Shown here: piece after piece, positions 58,031-64,000 of the stretch
How positions within the stretch are numbered: the stretch's first letter is position 1
How the letters are laid out: each line of letters opens with the position of its first letter
Source: Guyanagaster necrorhizus
Taxonomy: Eukaryota > Basidiomycota > Agaricomycetes > Agaricales > Physalacriaceae
Reading direction: 5' to 3'
Assembly (NCBI RefSeq): GCF_019112545.1
Contig: NW_025064936.1
Location: 119,009 to 183,008 of the forward strand
Length of the DNA stretch: 64,000 bases
The notes under the pieces: generated by a model
The model's input: only the letters and a program-made list of their open reading frames with translations
Told to the model about the DNA's origin: nothing
Databases searched by the model: none
Program-made: the position numbers and the translations under genes

Positions 58031-59044
58031 GATAGTGAAAGCGAGAAGAAAATATGGCTGAGAAACAGCTGTATGTTTCCCCATGTAGTTGGTTGACTTT
58101 GAATGTCGTATATCAGACGAACATATAGCAGTTCCGAGTACCTCTTAGCCACTGCGGCGGGAGAAAGTATGATTTGTTGTGGGCCCGAGTTGTAGCAGGG
58201 ACGACTGCCCCACTTTTCTATCCATTGCGAGAACTTTTTGCCACATTACAGTAAATTGGTTCGAGATCCTGACGTTGCGCATGATCAAGAGGTCCCGTGT
58301 CTCGTTAACAACATTCCTGTCTAATGCTGTTTGCCACGGCGGGGCTTCTGGTACTGCACATTGACGGGAAATCCTTTGTGATGTAAACGAGTTTAAAATT
58401 CTCCAGCACACGTTCGAGCACGACCGACATGTAGAGCTATACGCGCTGGGGTGCGTTCTGCTATAAGTCATTTGTTAGCTTCATGGTGGTGTCACTGTTC
58501 ACAACCCCCGATTTCATCCGGGGCGGAATAGGAAAAGGCCTTGGCGAAGAAGAACGAAAGTGAGAGAAAAAGTTAAAAATTTCAGCCACTTAATAACGGG
58601 AAATTCCCATGTCGAGATCTCGGAGTGTTTCATCCTGGATGGTTGCTGGAGATCTGACAAATAAGGCTCATGTTTTTTTTTTCTTTCTAGAGTCATGGCT
58701 TACCCTCGTTGCTTGAGGGTTGGACGATTGCCAGATGAGACAGGAAATCTCAAGCCAAACATCGATGATCTTGCTAAAGTATTGTCAGGTTGATGGCATA
58801 GTGGGCATCTCCTGCCATTGTTAATACTTTATTTGGTTGTTTTTTTTTTCTTTTTTCCTTTTTTTTCTTTTGGCTCCGGTCAGAAGATGTGGCTCCACCG
58901 GTTGGTACCACATTATATTTTGTTGAATCAGGGAAACTTTCGCTTTTTTCCCATGCCGCGGGATCTGTGGTGGTGAAGCTCAATTTAAAACAACTGAGCA
59001 ACTCGCTGTGTCCAAAAATATAAAAAATTTATAAAAGTGGTTCT
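58031..59044. other. CpG-normal stretch with no gene seen
   Basis: Short overlapping frames only. Long T-runs occur at about 58,675 and 58,840-58,870. No repeat family or RNA gene is recognised. Confidence 0.35.
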
Positions 59045-59254
59045 CTAGTCAAATATGAGGAAACACAAGATGGAGAAACCGAGGAAATAAAGTAAGGTAA
59101 TCACAATAGAAATAAAGACGACTTTCCGATTTTGCGCTGCTGTAAGGGAATCGAACAGGTCCCAAAAGGCTGGCTGGACAGCACGCCAAATTTCATCTTT
59201 GTCCTGCAGCGGCCAGATCCACCAGAAGTACATCATCTCGGTACACAACTGCAT
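59045..59254 (-). CDS. Possible small membrane protein, 69 aa
   Basis: An open frame starting at an ATG at 59,254 has a soluble start (DEIWRAVQPAFWDLFDSL) and one C-terminal hydrophobic helix (VVFISIVITLLYFLGFSILC). No family is recognised. It may be an exon of a larger gene or a chance frame. Confidence 0.25.
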   Translation of the reverse strand: MQLCTEMMYFWWIWPLQDKDEIWRAVQPAFWDLFDSLTAAQNRKVVFISIVITLLYFLGFSILCFLIFD

Positions 59255-60770
59255 CCAATTGCAGATGTATCAACCAGGTTTGCTTCCGGTTAAGACTGAT
59301 GAACCGATGGTAATGGTGTAAAAACAATCGAGAGAATTACGGTTCGACTCCGTATCATGGCATTCGGCGTGCAGATTGTGGATGGTTTTTGTTCCCTTCT
59401 CTGCTTAACTCTTTCACTGTTCAGGCTCAAGCCCAGGTAGTAGGTACATACCCGATTTTATGATGTGTGAAAAATTGGGCGAGTTGATATGCATAACAGC
59501 GCAGCAATAATGTCAATGTATCCTCTCAGCCCATGCACTGGACCAATGGTAGGTCATGTCTAACCTAAAATTGGTTCCGTACGGTCCCGGAGAAACTTGC
59601 GGTTCGACTCCATGTCCATGCATGGTGAGATTGTTGTGGAATTGAATTTTATCCCCTGTTATCGATAAGAGGCATCTCCGAGGCAGAGGAGCCTGTTTCC
59701 TGGGGTCCCATGTGATATTTATTACTAGATGAAATTCGCTCTACACCATGCAACGTACATAGACAGCGAGCGGCTTGCTGTTGCTCTGTACGTTAGGTTG
59801 ACCTTAGATCCTCTCCCCGTGAATACTCAGTCCGCGAAACACAGAGGCTCACCGTAGGAATATTTATACTCACCCGTTTGAATGTGAGGTCATATTTCCC
59901 GGTTCCTATTCAGCCTGGAAATAAAGTTGGATCATCCCGCATTTTAGATGAGACACCGCAAAGAAAAGATCGCCCAGCCATAAACGCGCTGTGGATAAAT
60001 GTACCCGAGCCAGAGTCCCAGCGTGAAGAATATCAAACAAACTAGTAAAAGGAGAATGATTACATTTTCTCCCTTGGCCCGAGTAATAGCTAAACGACGG
60101 AATGTTAGTTGTGTTTTCGGAACTCTGCGTTTCGTTAGCCCTGGTTCTGTCAACATGACTCAGTTCTGTCCTGATTAAGGACTCATACATTGCATCTCAC
60201 TGCCCAGCCCAGCGCCCTCTGAACGACGTTTTTCCGTTGCTTCGTCTGGCCCTTTTCCCGCGGGAACGGCTTCAGGAGCTTATGCCTGATCACCACACCA
60301 TCCTCTATCACTAGGAACACAGTTGACTCTACCCTCGAGCACGACGCTGCTGGCTCCACAAGGGTAAACTCGCCGTGATCAAGAGATTAAATCTCAGCTT
60401 GAAAGCTTTCGGTGATCCCAGGAAGAGGGATCGTTTCGTGATTCTCCGCAGACGGCGGGTCCGTTTCGATTCTCATACAAGAAAGTATGACTTGTCAGAA
60501 ACATCGTCCACTAAAGGCCTAATCTTCTCCAGGGGCCTTGTCTGCAGTCGATTAGATGATTTCTGAGGCGGAGGCGGCGGGGTGTTTACAGCGGCTTTCC
60601 GTAGTAGGTTATGCGAGGACCGCTGGCTGGGGAGTAGCAAAGGAGATGTTGGAGGGGATGTTTCATGAAAGGGGGCATCAAAGGGGCTTTGTGCTTCATA
60701 GGTATTGCAGGTCCCATACATCTTCATGCACAATCCCATGTTTGTCAATCTTAATAATATCATGAATACT
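59255..60770. other. CpG-normal stretch with T-arm-like motifs and short frames
   Basis: A tRNA T-arm-like hairpin lies at 59,338-59,354 and a second GGTTCGACTCC at 59,601-59,611. A minus-strand frame at 60,156-59,944 contains one hydrophobic segment (VIILLLLVCLIFFTLGLWLG) that could be a membrane helix. No complete gene is supported. Confidence 0.35.
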
Positions 60771-61840
60771 TTTGCGACAGTGCTAAGTCTTCATCATAGA
60801 CCATCCCCATTCTGAGAACTGGAAAGTGCCAGAACAAGGTATTCAGTACATGGTATGTCTGAAGTCTGAAATCAAGATCAAACAATCCACTCCCTATTCC
60901 TCATCAAGTGGAACAGTTATTTGCCCACCTATATAAATTCAGGATGTTACAGTAAATGACACATATCGATGATCCTGCTCAGTTAAACTACTCCTTTTGA
61001 ATCTCAACTATGGCATTCATCTGCCATGGCTGCAAAAAGAAATTTCATACATGTGAAGCCATCATGGTATGTGAGTGTGGTGAATTATGGTGCACCCAGT
61101 TATGTGTAGACATCATATGTCACATCCATTATTTTCCTACTAATGAACTACTGAAATTCACAAATCCAGTGCTTCCAACTTGATTTTGATGAGGTCCCAA
61201 ATCTACCCCATAGGTACATTGACAATTACCCAAGAATCAACTAAGAAAGAATATCTCCCAGCCCAAGTGGTATTTGAGGTCTGATATTCCAACAAAACAG
61301 TATATCTGAACCTCATTCCCATTTTCACAAACTCAAAATTGAGGTGCAAGACTCAGCTACTACACCAGTTTCTCTCATGTTCATATTCCCAAAGGGAAAC
61401 TATGAGGATATAACCAACTGCATACTGGTGCTGGACAACATCTTTGGTTGGCATGAGCTTGCCTGTTGAAGGTTCAGTGGGGCTGATCCACCAATTCAGA
61501 TTTGGTACTGCAAGAAGAGAATACAGCCAGGTGTCAATGATCTGAATGCAGTGAATGCAACCACTGTCAGCCTCACTGGTTCTCAGGAGTGAGAGAAATT
61601 ATGGTATGGTTCAGCTGTTGCTCTAATGCTCATGAAGGATGGGCCTCATCTGAGGTATGTAAATATTGAAGAACATCATCTTAATGTTTTCAGAAGATTC
61701 TTCACGAGTTGTACTAGTTCCTATACCTTTTCATTCCCAGACATGAGTTTTCTTTTAATGCATTCTGTGTGACATGAATCTGAGGAGGTGCTCATGCTGC
61801 ATTCATTGTCTGACATGCTGTCGGGATCAATGAACCCATG
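60770..61840. other. CpG-depleted block 3
   Basis: About 1 kb almost free of CG (one example near 60,968, one near 61,704), between CpG-normal flanks. It coincides with a single decayed gene rather than a recognised transposon. Confidence 0.75.
61010..61740 (+). pseudogene. Decayed gene with Cys/His-rich N-terminus, unknown family
   Basis: From an ATG at 61,010 a 57-codon frame carries a Cys-rich stretch (ICHGCKKKFHTCEAIMVCEC, then ELWCTQLCVDIICH) with spacing suggestive of zinc binding. One base out of frame, a long coding-like text follows. It reads FQLDFDEVPNLPHRYIDNYP, VQDSATTPVSLMFIFPKGNY, ITNCILVLDNIFGWHELAC, PPIQIWYCKKRIQPGVNDLN and GSAVALMLMKDGPHLRYVNI. It is broken by stops that fit former Arg, Gln or Trp codons. 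A TATATAA lies at about 60,932. The gene sits alone in a small CpG desert, which suggests it once belonged to a multicopy, methylated family. The function is unknown. Confidence 0.6.
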
Positions 61841-61849
61841 TCCAAGGAA

Positions 61850-62409
61850 GGGACCTTGCGAATGCACCTTAGAATAGTGCGATAGATGCTATGACCCAAG
61901 AGTTTCCTTTTGACATAATGGCTTGTAACGATGATAACGATGAAGCTTCGACTGTTGCCTGGATTGATATCCATAACAATGTCATCTGTATTCATGTTCA
62001 TGAACTAGAGGAGTCATCGACCTCCATGTATATGATTAGAAGATGGGCATGTGCAGATTTGTATACCCTTATTTGCATTTTAGGTCATGGTGGAACCATA
62101 TCGCTAGGTCCAAGAGAGGGAATCGGCAATGGCTCCTCTCGTAGTCCTTGCACCACTCACTTGGCGATTAAAGCGTATTTTGGGAACCGGTGAATATCAG
62201 ACAAATAATACATTACGGAGACCACAGACGGTGCCGATTTTTCTCTAATTTCGCTAACCGGCTCTAATCCTTATATAGAACAAGTCATGGCCAACAAATG
62301 AAATATCGCATGCGAAAATTATGCAAGTCGATTCACGTTTGCAGACATCGTAACTCGAACCAAGGAGAATGCAGCACTGCCCCCTATATCCTCCAGTGCG
62401 CACAGTGGG
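61850..62409. other. CpG-normal stretch with no gene seen
   Basis: CG returns at about 61,840. One short open frame of about 100 codons shows no recognised feature. Upstream of the F-box remnant an in-frame text (FADIVTRTKENAALPPISSS, from about 62,328) could be its N-terminal extension, but no start codon fits. Confidence 0.35.
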
Positions 62410-63692
62410 ATGGAAGACATCAAGGATGCACTGAAATAAGTCAAAGTTTCCCTATCTGACATTGAACTCATACAGAAACTCCTTCATGAAGAACACACCA
62501 GGCTCGATGAAGAATGCTCTGACTGCGTCTCAGCTCTTTCACGTATCCATTTCATTCCAGTAGAAGTTTTGACCGACATCTTGGTTTTGGCAACCGAGGA
62601 TCCGTACGACACATTTGACTTGAGGAACGGCCCTTGGATGATAGGTCGGGTATGTAGCCAATGGAGGGCAATCACAGATCGCAACGGTCGCTTGTGGGCC
62701 AACATAGTGATTCACTTCCACGGGCCACAAGGCGATGAAGGGGGTAGAGTCGCAATGTTCCAGCATGCTCTCTCCAGGACAAAAAACCGACTGTTATCAT
62801 TCTCCTTCACTCCGTGCGAAGAGCTACACTGCCTTTTGAGATCTCTGGTCGATCAATCCCATCGCTGGGACCGTGTTTACCTACGTCTAGGGATAGGACT
62901 ATTTTTTGGACCAAGTTCAATCGGCAGAACGTTTCCGAACCTATCGTACTTGAACATCCGAGTGATGGGGGCGGAGGATTGCAAGGTCATATTCGGTGCC
63001 TTCGAAAACGCTCCGAAGCTGACAGTGCTACACCTGGAAGTACAGGAAGCCAACACGCCAATCATTCTTCGTCCTTTCCAAACTTGCTTGAATTCAAACA
63101 GACTGGCGGCAGGAATCCTCGTAGTCATCTCCTCCCAGAGCGGAGCATCCGCTATTATCTCGAGTTCATTCAGAACAGCCCAAATCTTCGGTCATTCGAC
63201 ATGACGAAATACGCGTCCGAGTCGGTTCGGGAAACACTGCCGGGCGTTTTCAACTCGTCCCTTCGCGAGTTGACCGTGTGCGCACCGGAATTAAATGACA
63301 AGTTAACCTTGACCTCCTTGGAGACTTTCAATCTGTACATTGCCGACCGGAGCTTCAGTACATATGTGGACAAGGGGTCCATCGCTCTCCATCGTCCCAT
63401 CGAGAGATCCTGTGGCTCACTGGCCAGGCCGTCCCTTTGCGATACGGGGCATTACATGATAGGACCCTCGTTCATTATTGACATCCTAGCCTCGACCTCC
63501 TGCCTCCGGGAGCTTCATATAGAATGGAGGGAACGGAGTCAGTCAGTAATGGATGAACTGCAATATGTGATCATGGAGATGTCGAATTTGAATGCATCGC
63601 GGCGCCCTCTCATTCCACGGCTGGAGCGGTTCACGATCCGTGTAGACACCGCACCAACTGAGGATCCGTTTGTTGATTTTAAGCCCGGATAA
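62410..63692 (+). pseudogene. F-box / leucine-rich protein gene with stop and frameshift
   Basis: The frame starts MEDIKDALK and hits TAA at 62,437. It then continues as VKVSLSDIELIQKLLHEEHT, a typical N-terminal coiled segment of mushroom F-box proteins. The F-box follows: IHFIPVEVLTDILVLATEDP and GRVCSQWRAITDRNGRLWAN. LRR-like segments come next (FPNLSYLNIRVMGAEDCKV, APKLTVLHLEVQEAN). Near 63,078 the text shifts one base (FPNLLEFKQTGG) and runs on through YYLEFIQNSPNLRSFDM, LTLTSLETFNLYIADRSF and LIPRLERFTIRVD to a stop at 63,692. One stop and one shift are the only lesions, so the loss is recent or an assembly fault. Confidence 0.75.
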
Positions 63693-63878
63693 AGATCGAT
63701 AAAGTGTTCGTTGATATGATCTCATCTCGACAAAGCTTAAGCATGAGGATTTCATCACTGGTGATAGGGGCTATGCCTGGGCCTTTTGTCATTGGAAGAG
63801 AAGAACATGATTGACTGGGGGAGTTGAAAGATGATGGATTCAATGTTTCTATTGTAGTGCATAGAAATGATAGTACTG

Positions 63879-64000
63879 TTGACATGCCCTCTCCATGTTC
63901 AGGCATGTAAAATTGCAAAAATTGAGAATACATGGACCACATTTCAGTCTAGTAAGCATGTAACTGAGAATAGAATAAGAGCACACAGAAACCTAGCCAT
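63879..64000 (+). repeat. Third copy of the inverted-arm repeat, cut by the window end
   Basis: Starts TGACATGCCCTCTCCATGTT like arms A and B and matches them through CACACAGAAACCTAGCCAT at the end of the window. The preceding stretch from about 63,740 is already CG-poor. The rest of the element lies outside. Confidence 0.85.

Noticed and set aside
1..64000. CRISPR arrays, bacterial operons, rRNA genes, riboswitches
   Set aside because: No spaced direct repeats, no ribosome-binding sites or operon layout and no rRNA sequence were seen. The window is clearly fungal nuclear DNA.

Overview
The window looks like nuclear DNA of a filamentous basidiomycete, probably an Agaricomycete. The reasons are short spliced introns of about 50-60 nt with GT-AG ends, F-box/leucine-rich and MYND-finger proteins typical of mushroom-forming fungi, a multi-exon Gre2-like reductase, and Copia, chromodomain Gypsy and LINE retroelements. 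No prokaryotic operon structure is seen.

The sequence alternates between two states. CpG-normal blocks (about 1-9,000, 13,130-16,330, 50,060-60,770 and 61,840-63,740) carry host genes and gene remnants. CpG-depleted blocks (about 9,000-13,130, 16,330-50,060, 60,770-61,840 and 63,740-64,000) are almost free of CG and rich in TG/CA. They hold the retroelements, one decayed F-box paralogue and one decayed Cys-rich gene. LTR pairs, identical when inserted, now differ almost only by transitions, with CA in one copy facing TG in the other. This is the footprint of cytosine methylation and deamination, or of a RIP-like process acting at CpG.

Left genic block: an apparently intact four-exon gene of unknown function (680-1633, minus) and an F-box/LRR pseudogene (5690-6837, minus). 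Within or beside the first desert are a decayed F-box paralogue (about 10,780-11,790) and a small secreted-type protein gene whose 3' part lies in the desert (12,891-13,501). Then come a MYND-finger pseudogene (14,339-15,520) and another F-box pseudogene (15,471-16,300).

Retroelement block: a complete but stop-ridden Copia (16,336-21,376, TSD TAAAT); a minus-strand LINE (about 21,640-25,900) split by a solo chromovirus-type LTR (23,586-24,054, TSD GTGAG); a Gypsy gag fragment (27,657-29,817); an unclassified structure with inverted arms of about 0.9 kb (29,818-32,513); a plus-strand Gypsy (32,514-35,698 and 43,796-43,950) interrupted by a complete minus-strand chromovirus (35,699-43,795, TSD CTTGC); and a 5'-truncated plus-strand chromovirus (43,951-49,973).

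Right genic block: an F-box pseudogene (50,344-51,765), a proline/arginine-rich hypothetical gene (52,650-53,180), an aldo-keto reductase pseudogene (55,127-56,130), an intact eight-exon Gre2-like reductase with a 9-nt microexon (56,597-58,030), a decayed Cys-rich gene in its own small CpG desert (61,010-61,740) and an F-box pseudogene (62,410-63,692). A third copy of the inverted-arm repeat begins at 63,879 and runs off the window.

Only two or three host genes appear functional. Most others carry single-base frameshifts, which means either widespread pseudogenisation or uncorrected assembly indels. All splice sites and homologies were read by eye; no alignment or database search was run.
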